Made by a program: the position numbers and the translations under genes. The notes below the pieces were generated by a model, which did not search any database, was not told the origin of the DNA, and saw only the letters and a list, made by a program, of their open reading frames with translations. From the NCBI GenBank assembly GCA_001507425.1, contig LMAJ01000012.1, positions 62,001-126,000 of the forward strand: a DNA stretch of 64,000 nt, written 5' to 3'. Numbering within the stretch: the stretch's first letter is position 1; each line of letters starts with the position of its first letter. The DNA is from Flavobacteriaceae bacterium CRH. Lineage in GTDB: Bacteria > Bacteroidota > Bacteroidia > Flavobacteriales > Flavobacteriaceae. Of the stretch, positions 10,301 to 16,972 are shown one piece after another.

Positions 10301-10526
10301 TATTGCCGGATTATTGCCGCTTGCTTTTGCTTCTGGTCCCGGTAAAATTGGTAACAGAACTATTGGTACTGCTGCTGCCGGAGGTATGCTTATAGGAACT
10401 ATTTGTGGTGTATTTGTAATTCCAGGATTGTATTACATTTTTGGAAGAATTGCAGAGAAACACAAACTGGTAAAACATGAAGAAGAAAATCCATTAACAG
10501 AAGAAATTGATAACAATCATGTATAA
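7359..10526 (+). CDS. RND multidrug efflux pump, HAE1 family (AcrB-like permease)
   Basis: 1055 residues, the usual length for HAE1 RND pumps. The N-terminus MFNKFIQRPVLSIVISLVIVFLG is the first membrane helix. The proton-relay Asp pair of TM4 is seen in VVDDAIVVIEAVHAKMEEE, and the TM10 Lys in LLGKNAVLIVEFA. Two large periplasmic loops lie between helices 1-2 and 7-8. It drives proton-coupled export of hydrophobic compounds from the periplasm/inner-membrane leaflet. Its stop overlaps the next start by eight bases, so translation of pump and channel is probably coupled. Substrate specificity cannot be read. Confidence 0.95.
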   Translation: MFNKFIQRPVLSIVISLVIVFLGVLSVLNLPITQFPSISPPMVNVTADYPGSNGELMIKSVVIPLERALNGVPGMKYMTSDAGNDGEASIQVVFNLGTDPNQAAINVQNRVASVTNKLPPLVVREGVKITREVPSMLMYVNLYSTDKNTDMKFLYNYADINVLSELKRVNGVGSGDILGTREYAMRIWLKPDRMLAYKISADEVMEALSSQSLEASPGKTGESSGKRSQAFEYVLKYSGRFTTKEQYENIVVKSNSNGELLRLKDIAKVEFGSSMYDIYSNLNGRPSAAIVLKQSFGSNANQVIEDVKAKLEKIKQKFPKGMNYEISYDVSKFLDASIEKVIHTLIEAFILVGLVVFLFLGDWRSTVIPAIAVPVSLVGTFVFMQFFDISLNLITLFALVLAIGVVVDDAIVVIEAVHAKMEEEHLSPFKATKKAMHEIAGAIVAITFLMAAVFIPVAFMSGPVGVFYRQFSITMATAIILSGIVALTLTPALCAMMLKNNHGTPKKRTPVNRFIDGFNNKFNLAQGKYQNVLGKIVNRRSVTIIALLGFCAGTWLISSTVPSGFIPNEDQGMFYAIIQTPPGSSLERTNNIAEKLQKIAETVEGVKSVSSLAGYEILTEGTGSNAGTCLINLEDWNDRKQSVQEIMTELEEKSKDIPGANIEFFQPPAVPGYGAAGGFELRLLDKTGSSDFKKLEAVNKDFVEELNKRPELSNVFSFFSASFPQYMMKVDNDLAQQKGVSIENAMNSLSTLVGSNYEISFIKYGINYKVIVQASPEYRAQPDDILKLYVKNDRDEMVPYSAFMKLEKVYGLSEITRHNMYTSTEISGGAAPGYSSGTAIKVIQEVAAKKLPRGYDIDWAGISADEVAQGNQAIWVFLICLGFVYLVLAAQYESFILPLSVILSLPAGIFGAFLLLKVAGLENNIYAQVAMVMLIGLLGKNAVLIVEFAIQRHAAGRSVLEAAMEGAKARFRPILMTSFAFIAGLLPLAFASGPGKIGNRTIGTAAAGGMLIGTICGVFVIPGLYYIFGRIAEKHKLVKHEEENPLTEEIDNNHV

Positions 10527-11961
10527 ATTTAAACCCTATCAATATAGTGTTGCTGTGGGACTTTGCCTTGCTGTTGCAGGTTGCAAAGCTCCACAAGCAA
10601 CAACAGAAACGCCAACTAAACCGGTTCCTGATGCTTTTTATGTAAATAATGTAAGCAAGGATACTACTAACATGGCACATATTCCGTATCATGATTTCTT
10701 TAAAGATCAAAATCTGGTAAATTTGATTGATTTAGCACTGAAAAATAATCAGGAGTTAATGATCACTTTGCAGGAAATTGAAATTGCAAAAAATGATATC
10801 CGAGTAAAAAAAGGTCTTTTATTGCCAACTGCAGGAATTAGAGCAGGAGCAGGAGTAGAGAAAGTAGGAAGATATACAAGCCAGGGTGCAGGTGATGCTT
10901 CGACAGAAATTATGCCGGGCAAAGAAACGCCGGATCCGCTTGGAGATTTTGCTATAGCCGCTTATGCCAACTGGGAAGTTGATATCTGGAAAAAATTACG
11001 CAATTCTAAAAAAGCTGCCGTAACCCGATATTTATCTACTGTTGAAGGTAAAAACTTTGTTGTAACAAGTTTAGTAGCTGAGATTGCAAATTCTTATTAT
11101 GAATTATTGGCTTTAGACAGTCAGTTAGATATTGTAAAACAGAATATCGAATTGCAATCGAACGCTTTAGAAATTGTAAAAGTTCAAAAGCAAGCTGCGA
11201 GAGCAACAGAATTGGCTGTTCAGAAATTTCAGGCTGAGGTTTTAACTTCAAAAAGCTTAGAGTTTGATATTCGTCAGCAAATCAAAGAAGCAGAAAACAA
11301 GATTAACTTCTTGGTAGGGCAATATCCACAGGAAATAAAAAGAGACAGAAACAACTTTTTGACTTTGTTGCCATCAACAGTTAGTTCAGGAATTCCGTCT
11401 CAATTATTGGTAAATCGCCCAGATGTTAAACAGGCTGAATTAGAATTAACAGCTGCAAAATTAGATGTAAAAGTAGCTCGTGCAGAATTTTATCCTTCAT
11501 TGGATATATCAGCTGCGGTTGGATTTAATGCATTTAATCCATCGTATTTGTTTACACTTCCGGAATCATTATTGTATTCGTTAGCTGGAGATGTTGTAGC
11601 GCCTTTAATTAACAGAAATGCCATTAAAGCAGAATTCAAAAGTGCAAATGCAAGACAACTTCAGGCTTTATATAACTATGACAAAACGATTTTGAATGCG
11701 TATATCGAAGTGTCAAATCAACTTTCTAAAATTGATAATTTAGGAAAAAGTTACGATTTAAAATCGCAACAAGTTGATGCTTTAAACACTTCTATTGATG
11801 TTTCTAATGATTTGTTTAAATCAGCACGAGTTGATTATTTCGAAGTGTTAATGACACAAAGAGATGCGTTAGAAGCTAAATTAGAATTAATTGATACTAA
11901 AAAAGACCAATTGAATGCTGCAGTCAATGTTTACAAAGGCTTAGGCGGCGGTTGGAAATAA
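10519..11961 (+). CDS. TolC/OprM-like outer-membrane efflux lipoprotein
   Basis: 480 residues from the ATG at 10519, which overlaps the end of the pump gene; the TTG at 10507 in the same frame would break the signal peptide logic. The lipobox is VAGC (Cys about 22). Two OEP domains follow with the internal duplication of this family and long helices (about 160-270 and 380-470); conserved LVNRPDVKQAELELTAAKLDVKVARAEFYPSLDISA is in the middle. It forms the outer-membrane duct of the tripartite pump. It is the last gene of the operon and is followed at once by a terminator. Confidence 0.93.
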   Translation: MYKFKPYQYSVAVGLCLAVAGCKAPQATTETPTKPVPDAFYVNNVSKDTTNMAHIPYHDFFKDQNLVNLIDLALKNNQELMITLQEIEIAKNDIRVKKGLLLPTAGIRAGAGVEKVGRYTSQGAGDASTEIMPGKETPDPLGDFAIAAYANWEVDIWKKLRNSKKAAVTRYLSTVEGKNFVVTSLVAEIANSYYELLALDSQLDIVKQNIELQSNALEIVKVQKQAARATELAVQKFQAEVLTSKSLEFDIRQQIKEAENKINFLVGQYPQEIKRDRNNFLTLLPSTVSSGIPSQLLVNRPDVKQAELELTAAKLDVKVARAEFYPSLDISAAVGFNAFNPSYLFTLPESLLYSLAGDVVAPLINRNAIKAEFKSANARQLQALYNYDKTILNAYIEVSNQLSKIDNLGKSYDLKSQQVDALNTSIDVSNDLFKSARVDYFEVLMTQRDALEAKLELIDTKKDQLNAAVNVYKGLGGGWK

Positions 11962-11983
11962 TATTACGCTTGCTAATTTGTAG

Positions 11984-12023
11984 AAAAAAGCCTTTCGAGA
12001 GTTATATCTTGAAAGGCTTTTTG
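11984..12023. terminator. Bidirectional terminator, efflux operon / AraC operon
   Basis: AAAAAGCCTTTC pairs with GAAAGGCTTTTT across a 14-base loop. A's precede and T's follow, so it works in both directions between convergent operons. Confidence 0.85.
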
Positions 12024-12027
12024 TATT

Positions 12028-12808
12028 TTATGGTTGATTCAACTCTGTTGGTTTAATTCCGAATTGTTTTTTAAATGAAACTGAAAAGTGTGACAAACTT
12101 TCAAATCCTAAATCAATATAAATTTCGGATGGTTTCTTCTTTTTTTCATTCATCAAAAAGTAAGCTTCTTCCAGACGTCTTTGCACCAGCCAACGGTTAG
12201 GAGTTTTGTTAAAAATGGTTGCAAAATCACGTTTAAAAGAAGATACACTTCTGCCTGTTAAAAAAAGCAAAACGTTCTACGCTTACATTAAAACGGAAGT
12301 TACGATTCATAAAAGCTTCAAGATTGAGACGTCCGGGTTTTTCGAAATCAAATAATAAGCCTGAAAGTTCAGGTTGATGTTTCAGTAATATTAGTAACAA
12401 CTCTTCATATTTTAAATCTTCAAAAATATCATCCAATTGCATAACGCCTTTGTGGTATGGCTCTAATGATTGAATGAATTTTTCAATCATTTCTGTTTTC
12501 GAAATTTTTATGCAAGGTTCTTTACCTTTAAAATCAATTGTTTTTATGTTATATTTTTTTTGAAAACTTAGGAGAAAAGGCTCATCAAAACAAAATATAA
12601 TAGGATCAAAATTTTCTTTACTTTCCAGTAATTTATATTTTAATAGATGATTTTTACGGGCAATACCGCAATCTCCAGTTTTGAAAATATAGTTTTTATG
12701 ATTGTCAAAAAAGCATATGGCACCATTTGCAATATATACAAATACATTGTCAGGGATAAATTGTTCTTTTAGGATATTTACCTGCTTATCGTCTGCTATG
12801 GTTCTCAT
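12028..12808 (-). pseudogene. AraC-family transcriptional regulator split by a one-base frameshift
   Basis: The reading frame from the ATG at 12808 encodes an N-terminal ligand/regulatory part of about 180 residues and runs out at 12233. The frame ending at 12028 encodes the AraC HTH pair (RSVSSFKRDFATIFNKTPNRWL, then EIYIDLGFESLSHFSVSFKKQFGIKP). The frames join smoothly (ERFAF then LTGRSVSSF) if one base is removed from the run of seven A (+ strand) at 12260-12266. The joined protein would be about 260 residues, normal for the family. It is the third gene of a leftward operon, 17 bases after the membrane protein. It may be a true inactivation, a phase-variable tract or a sequencing error; the sequence alone cannot decide. 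Confidence 0.8.
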
Positions 12809-12825
12809 GCTACTAAAAATTTAAT

Positions 12826-13191
12826 TCAAATGGTTTGACTTTTAAACGGATGTTCCAGATAAATCATTATCAAAGGCATTATCAAAGGCATTATTAAAAA
12901 TGGAATTTCTATTAATGCAAATTTAAGATTTCCTGCTTTTATTGCTAAAGCCATCATCAATACAATTTGTATTGCCCGTATTTCATTTCCTAAAAAGAAA
13001 GTTTTAGGAAATAAAATTAATATAGCTGCACCAATAGACCAAACACCAATTAATATACGTGTTGTATTTGTAATACCCAGTTGAGACATCATTTGTAAAT
13101 AAGTTTCTGTAGGCTTGCTGAAAACACGACTTCCGTGGCTTATGCCTATATATACCGAAATCAGGATTAATATACCGCTTATAATTTTCAT
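12826..13191 (-). CDS. Four-helix DoxX-like membrane protein
   Basis: 121 residues with four predicted membrane helices (about 3-20, 44-62, 72-88, 92-112), the size and helix layout of DoxX-like proteins. Its ATG overlaps the TGA of the upstream SDR gene (ATGA), so the two are translationally coupled. The sequence MPLIMPLIM near the C-terminus comes from an in-frame 12-bp tandem duplication at 12865-12894. The function is unknown; the link to an SDR enzyme and an AraC regulator suggests a redox or stress-linked module. Confidence 0.65.
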   Translation of the reverse strand: MKIISGILILISVYIGISHGSRVFSKPTETYLQMMSQLGITNTTRILIGVWSIGAAILILFPKTFFLGNEIRAIQIVLMMALAIKAGNLKFALIEIPFLIMPLIMPLIMIYLEHPFKSQTI

Positions 13192-14240
13192 CTTATATAT
13201 TTTTTGTTTATTAAGTTGTATTTTATCATACTGTCTACTGCTGAGAGAATAGTAGTTTCTTGTGTTGCAATAGGTTTCCAGTTCAGAATATTTTTTGCTT
13301 TAGCATTGCTGATATTTCGGTTCATATTTAGCAATACTACACCTTCTTTTGCCTGTGTATTAAATATAGCTCCTAATTTTATGATCCAATTAGGAAGTAT
13401 TTTAGAGGAAACTTTTTCTGCAACATTTGGTCTTTTATTTTTTAAAAGAATTGCAATTTCAGGTAAAGAAATTTGCCCGTCTGCCGATGCTATGAAACGT
13501 TGTCCGTTAGCTGCAGGTGTAATCATAGCACGTATATGTAAGTCAGCTACATCTCTCACATCCACAATATTCAATGGAATATTTGGAACTGCTTTCATTT
13601 TTCCATTCAACAAATTTTCAAGCAACATAAAACTACCCGTAATATGTTCATTCAATGATGGACCCATAATAGCGACTGCGTTTATTGTTGTAAATTCTAA
13701 ATTTGTTTTGCTGTTTTTGATGTAATCCCAGGCCGCTTTTTCTGCCAGCGTTTTCGATTTTTCGTATATAGACAGTCCTTTCATGTTTGGATTAGTCCAG
13801 TCCATTTCTGTGGTTTGGCGGGTTTTGTCAGTCTGAGAGAATCCTACAGCACCAAAGTTAGAAGTCATTACAACTCTTTTTACACCTTCCTGACTCGCAA
13901 ATTTTAAAACTCGCAAAATACCTTCTACTGCCGGACGAATGGCTTCGCTTTCGTTCTTTGGTTTTTCGAAAAAAACTGGCGAAGCAACGCTTAATACATA
14001 TTTGCACCCTTTTAATGCTGCTTCCCAGTTATGGTCGTTTGTAAGTTCTGTGACCACAAATGAAAGATTGTCCAGACCGGTAACATCATTCGCTTTCAAC
14101 ACTGCAATTATTTTGTCTTTATTTTTTAGGTTGCGTACTGTGGTTCTTACCTGAAACCCTTTCTGTAAAAGTTGCTTGATAATCTGCATAGCAACAAATC
14201 CGGTTCCGCCAGTTACCAAAACGATATCTTTATTTTCCAT
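13188..14240 (-). CDS. NAD(P)-dependent extended SDR (epimerase / dihydroflavonol-reductase-like)
   Basis: 350 residues, cytoplasmic. The N-terminal Rossmann motif is VTGGTGFVAMQIIKQLLQ (TGxxGxxx). The active-site YxxxK is YEKSK in GLSIYEKSKTLAEKAAW, with a Ser (VMTSNFGA) about 30 residues before. The closest recalled group is the cinnamoyl-CoA/dihydroflavonol reductase-like SDRs, which reduce or oxidise carbonyls with NADP(H); the real substrate is unknown. It is the first gene of the SDR / membrane / AraC operon. A tandem repeat that could bind the AraC protein lies upstream. Confidence 0.85.
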   Translation of the reverse strand: MENKDIVLVTGGTGFVAMQIIKQLLQKGFQVRTTVRNLKNKDKIIAVLKANDVTGLDNLSFVVTELTNDHNWEAALKGCKYVLSVASPVFFEKPKNESEAIRPAVEGILRVLKFASQEGVKRVVMTSNFGAVGFSQTDKTRQTTEMDWTNPNMKGLSIYEKSKTLAEKAAWDYIKNSKTNLEFTTINAVAIMGPSLNEHITGSFMLLENLLNGKMKAVPNIPLNIVDVRDVADLHIRAMITPAANGQRFIASADGQISLPEIAILLKNKRPNVAEKVSSKILPNWIIKLGAIFNTQAKEGVVLLNMNRNISNAKAKNILNWKPIATQETTILSAVDSMIKYNLINKKYIR

Positions 14241-14259
14241 TTTATAAAAATTTATACTG

Positions 14260-14326
14260 CAAAGTTGGTGATAAAAGAGTAAATGAACTTTATTGAAAAG
14301 TCCAAATTCACTTTACTGAAAAGTTC
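14260..14326 (-). promoter_or_regulatory. Promoter of the SDR-AraC operon with tandem 23-bp direct repeat
   Basis: On the - strand CAACTTTG (14267-14260) differs from TANNTTTG by one base. Upstream are two adjacent 23-bp units (14281-14303 and 14304-14326), identical at 19 of 23 positions with core ACTTTAyTGAAAAGT. The array spans roughly -28 to -73, the usual place for AraC-type activator half-sites. The rest of the gap to 14410 shows nothing else. Confidence 0.55.
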
Positions 14327-14414
14327 ATATAGTATTGATTTTTATAGGGAAATTGGTTTTTATGAAGATTGATATCTAATTAGGTTTTATAAATCCAGGC
14401 AAAAATGGCATTAT

Positions 14415-14453
14415 AAAAAAAACTCCAAAATCAATTGACTTGGAGTTTTTTTT
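14415..14453. terminator. Bidirectional terminator
   Basis: AAAAAACTCCAA pairs with TTGGAGTTTTTT around a short loop. On the - strand it terminates the small membrane-protein gene that ends at 14477. Confidence 0.75.
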
Positions 14454-14476
14454 AGTTTTGAAAAAATCTAAAGTTG

Positions 14477-14641
14477 TTACGATTCTTTCTCATTATCAAT
14501 TTCTGCTTCTTCAGATTCAGGAACATAATTAAGTTCTTGCTCAATCTTTTTGCGATCTTTCTTATTCTGTTTTATCAAAATATAAACCAATAAAATAACA
14601 CCAATAATTATCGCTGCGATTATAAACCAGTTGATTGCCAT
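14477..14641 (-). CDS. 54-residue single-pass membrane protein
   Basis: The reading frame from the ATG at 14641 gives MAINWFIIAAIIIGVILLVY and onwards: one N-terminal membrane helix (about 5-23), a basic stretch (KQNKKDRKK) and an acidic tail (PESEEAEIDNEKES). This layout (short N-out segment, helix, positive cytoplasmic flank, acidic tail) is typical of small flavobacterial membrane proteins of unknown role. It is followed by a terminator. It lies 44 bases after the GH1 gene on the same strand and could be co-transcribed with it. Confidence 0.6.
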   Translation of the reverse strand: MAINWFIIAAIIIGVILLVYILIKQNKKDRKKIEQELNYVPESEEAEIDNEKES

Positions 14642-14685
14642 AATTTTAATATTTAAGTTTATAAGATTTTAAAATGCTGTCTTCT

Positions 14686-16041
14686 TTATTTTGATAAAAA
14701 ATCTCCAAACCAAAAACCGGATTGTTTAATGGTTCTTTTCTGGGTTTCAAAATCAATGTGAATCAATCCGAATCGGGCGTTGTATCCTTCAGCCCATTCA
14801 AAATTGTCGGTCAAACTCCAAACAAAATAACCGTCGACATTATAACCATCATGTTTGGCTTTTAGTATTTGTTCTAAGTTATCCTGAATAAAATGGGTGC
14901 GCTTAATATCGTATACTTTTCCGTTTGTAACAGTATCAGGAAATGCAGCCCCGTTTTCGGTAATTATAATTTTCTTTATTCCTTTATAAGCATTAAATCT
15001 TTTAAGAACATGGTATAGGGCAGGAGGATAAACTTCCCAACCCATATCGGTAGCAATTACGTTTCGTTTTTCGGCGCTAACTAATTCGGCACCAATGTAT
15101 GGGGTCAATAAAGATGCTTTTACGACTTCTCTCGTATAACATTGTAAGCCAATAAAATCAAAATCAAAAGCCAAATTGTTGAGGTCGTCTCCTAAAATAT
15201 AATTATTGAGTTTTTTAAGCACCGGTAAATCAGCTTGCGGATATCCAAGTCCTAAAATAGGTTCTATAAAAGTTCTGTTAAGCAAAGTGTCAACTCTGTT
15301 GGCTGCCTGAATGTCGGCTGTTTTTTCAGAGAAAGGCTCAATATGTGTACACGAAAAAGTGGTACCAATATTGGCATTTGTAACTTTGTCGCGTACTATT
15401 TTTGCACCGGCAACTGTAGCTAATGTTACATGATGCATGGCTTTGATATAATTGGTAATTCCTTTTTTGCCCGGGGCATGAATTCCGAGGAAATAACCTG
15501 CTCCTGTAAAAACAGAAGGTTCGTTGATTACCATCCAGTTTTTTACCCGGTCACCAAAATATTGTGTACAAACTTCTGTGTAATCTGCAAACCATTTTAC
15601 GCATTCTCTATTCGTCCATCCGCCTTTTAATTCTAATGCATGCGGTAAATCCCAATGATAGAGTGTAACCCAGGGCTCAATTTCGCATTCGATTAAAAAA
15701 TCGATTACTTTATTATAGTAGTCAATTCCTGCCTGATTTACAGGATGAATTCCTGTTGGCATAATGCGTGACCAACTAATCGAGAATCTAAAATTAGGAA
15801 TATTTAATTGGCGTACTAATGCAATATCATCTTTATAGGTATTGTAAAAGTCGCAGGCATCTATGGCATTGTGCCCATTTTTTATTTTGCCTTTTTGAGA
15901 AGTAAAAACATCCCAGATAGAAGCGCCTTTGCCTTCGGCATTGTGAGCGCCTTCAATTTGAAAAGCAGCTGTCGAAACTCCCCATAGGAAATCCTCTCCA
16001 AATTGCTCTTTATTTAGTAGTGAATGGTCAATTTTATTCAT
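14686..16041 (-). CDS. bglB: GH1 family beta-glucosidase
   Basis: 451 residues, the usual size of a GH1 (beta/alpha)8 barrel. The acid/base Glu is E174 in VINEPSVF and the nucleophile Glu is E362 in IITENGAAF. The N-terminal signature FLWGVSTAAFQIEGA is intact. It hydrolyses beta-linked glucosides (possibly galactosides) with retention. No signal peptide is visible, so it probably acts in the cytoplasm on imported disaccharides. No sugar transporter lies next to it. The symbol is by family similarity only. Confidence 0.93.
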   Translation of the reverse strand: MNKIDHSLLNKEQFGEDFLWGVSTAAFQIEGAHNAEGKGASIWDVFTSQKGKIKNGHNAIDACDFYNTYKDDIALVRQLNIPNFRFSISWSRIMPTGIHPVNQAGIDYYNKVIDFLIECEIEPWVTLYHWDLPHALELKGGWTNRECVKWFADYTEVCTQYFGDRVKNWMVINEPSVFTGAGYFLGIHAPGKKGITNYIKAMHHVTLATVAGAKIVRDKVTNANIGTTFSCTHIEPFSEKTADIQAANRVDTLLNRTFIEPILGLGYPQADLPVLKKLNNYILGDDLNNLAFDFDFIGLQCYTREVVKASLLTPYIGAELVSAEKRNVIATDMGWEVYPPALYHVLKRFNAYKGIKKIIITENGAAFPDTVTNGKVYDIKRTHFIQDNLEQILKAKHDGYNVDGYFVWSLTDNFEWAEGYNARFGLIHIDFETQKRTIKQSGFWFGDFLSK

Positions 16042-16448
16042 TTAAATGCTGCTTTCCTTTATTTTGGATTTTATTAATGAAGGAAAGTAGATTGCATAGC
16101 TCTTAAAAAAAGCCATTCTTTAAATGAAGTCAGGAATGTCAGGTTGAAAAATTTCATGGTACTTAGTTTTAATCAAATTAATAAAAAAGATATAAACTGA
16201 GCGTAACGTAAAGGTTATTAAATAGTTAACAACTTTTTTTGTTCAAAAAACAACCGGAAAAATGCCTTAGAAGAAGATTTTAAATGAGCTTAAAATCGAT
16301 GATAATGCAATTCAGGCCGTTAAAAATATCTTAAAATAATAATTATGTAAGAAAATCGAAAAATTGTAGAACAATCCTCAAGTTCTTTCCTGTTAATTTT
16401 GTCTATATAATTAAAACAAATAAAAAACAATTTAACACAAATCAGATC
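16042..16448. other. 407-base gap without a recognisable gene
   Basis: AT-rich. It holds a TTTCCTT/AAGGAAA inverted pair just upstream of the GH1 start and a short open stretch on the + strand (16271-16339, KKILNELKIDDNAIQAVKNILK) with no start codon, which may be the relic of a gene end. The promoter of the next gene is listed separately. Confidence 0.4.
16394..16401 (+). promoter_or_regulatory. -7 element TAATTTTG of the small lipoprotein gene
   Basis: Exact TANNTTTG match 47 bases before the ATG. The nearest upstream TTG is 27 bases away, longer than the usual spacer. Confidence 0.4.
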
Positions 16449-16868
16449 ATGAAAAATTTAAACAAAATATTATTCGTATTAGCTTTAAGCTTAGGTATGT
16501 TCGCAACGTCTTGTAGTAGCGATGATAATGAAGGAGAAACAATTGTTCCTATTCAAGGAAAATACAACCTTAGTCAACAAGGTGCTATTGTAAATGGTAG
16601 TGAAGTATTAACTGATGCTCCTGGAAATGCAAGTGGTTGTACTAGAGATTATTTAGATTTAAGATTAAGCAATACAGCAGTTATAGGTGATTATGACGGA
16701 TCTGAATGTGCATTAACAGAAACTACAGGGACTTACGTAAGATCTCATAATGATTTAACTATTACTGTTGGTGGTGCCAGCACAACTTCAGATATCATGA
16801 ATCTTACTAACAAAGAACTTAAAATTAAAGACAAAACTACTGGTATAATTACTGTTTATACAAGATAA
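16449..16868 (+). CDS. Small surface-type lipoprotein, lipocalin-like
   Basis: 139 residues. The signal ends in the lipobox TSC (Cys about 22) and the mature start is CSSDDNEGE. An acidic stretch right after the Cys resembles the lipoprotein export signal that sends Bacteroidota lipoproteins to the cell surface. The rest (GKYNLSQQGAIVNGSEVL through GTYVRSHNDLTITVGG) looks like a short beta-barrel of the lipocalin-like group. Two Cys in the mature part (GCTRDY and SECALT) could form a disulphide. The function is unknown. It is monocistronic with a strong terminator. Confidence 0.7.
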   Translation: MKNLNKILFVLALSLGMFATSCSSDDNEGETIVPIQGKYNLSQQGAIVNGSEVLTDAPGNASGCTRDYLDLRLSNTAVIGDYDGSECALTETTGTYVRSHNDLTITVGGASTTSDIMNLTNKELKIKDKTTGIITVYTR

Positions 16869-16910
16869 TTAAACCAGATGTAAATCTTTAATCCTTTGTG
16901 GATTAAAATA

Positions 16911-16952
16911 AAAAAAACGGAAATACTTTTTAAAAGTTATTTCCGTTTTTTT
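16911..16952. terminator. Bidirectional terminator, lipoprotein / PAS kinase
   Basis: AAAACGGAAATA pairs with TATTTCCGTTTT across an AT-rich loop, with A's and T's on the outer sides. It lies between convergent genes. Confidence 0.85.
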
Positions 16953-16972
16953 ATGGTTTTTAGTTTTTGAAA

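Noticed and set aside
13204..13725. A 173-codon frame on the + strand
   Set aside because: It is the antisense shadow of the SDR gene, whose motifs are clear on the - strand.
16271..16339. Short coding-like stretch (KKILNELKIDDNAIQAVKNILK)
   Set aside because: It has no start codon, is preceded at once by a stop and has only 22 codons; at most a relic.
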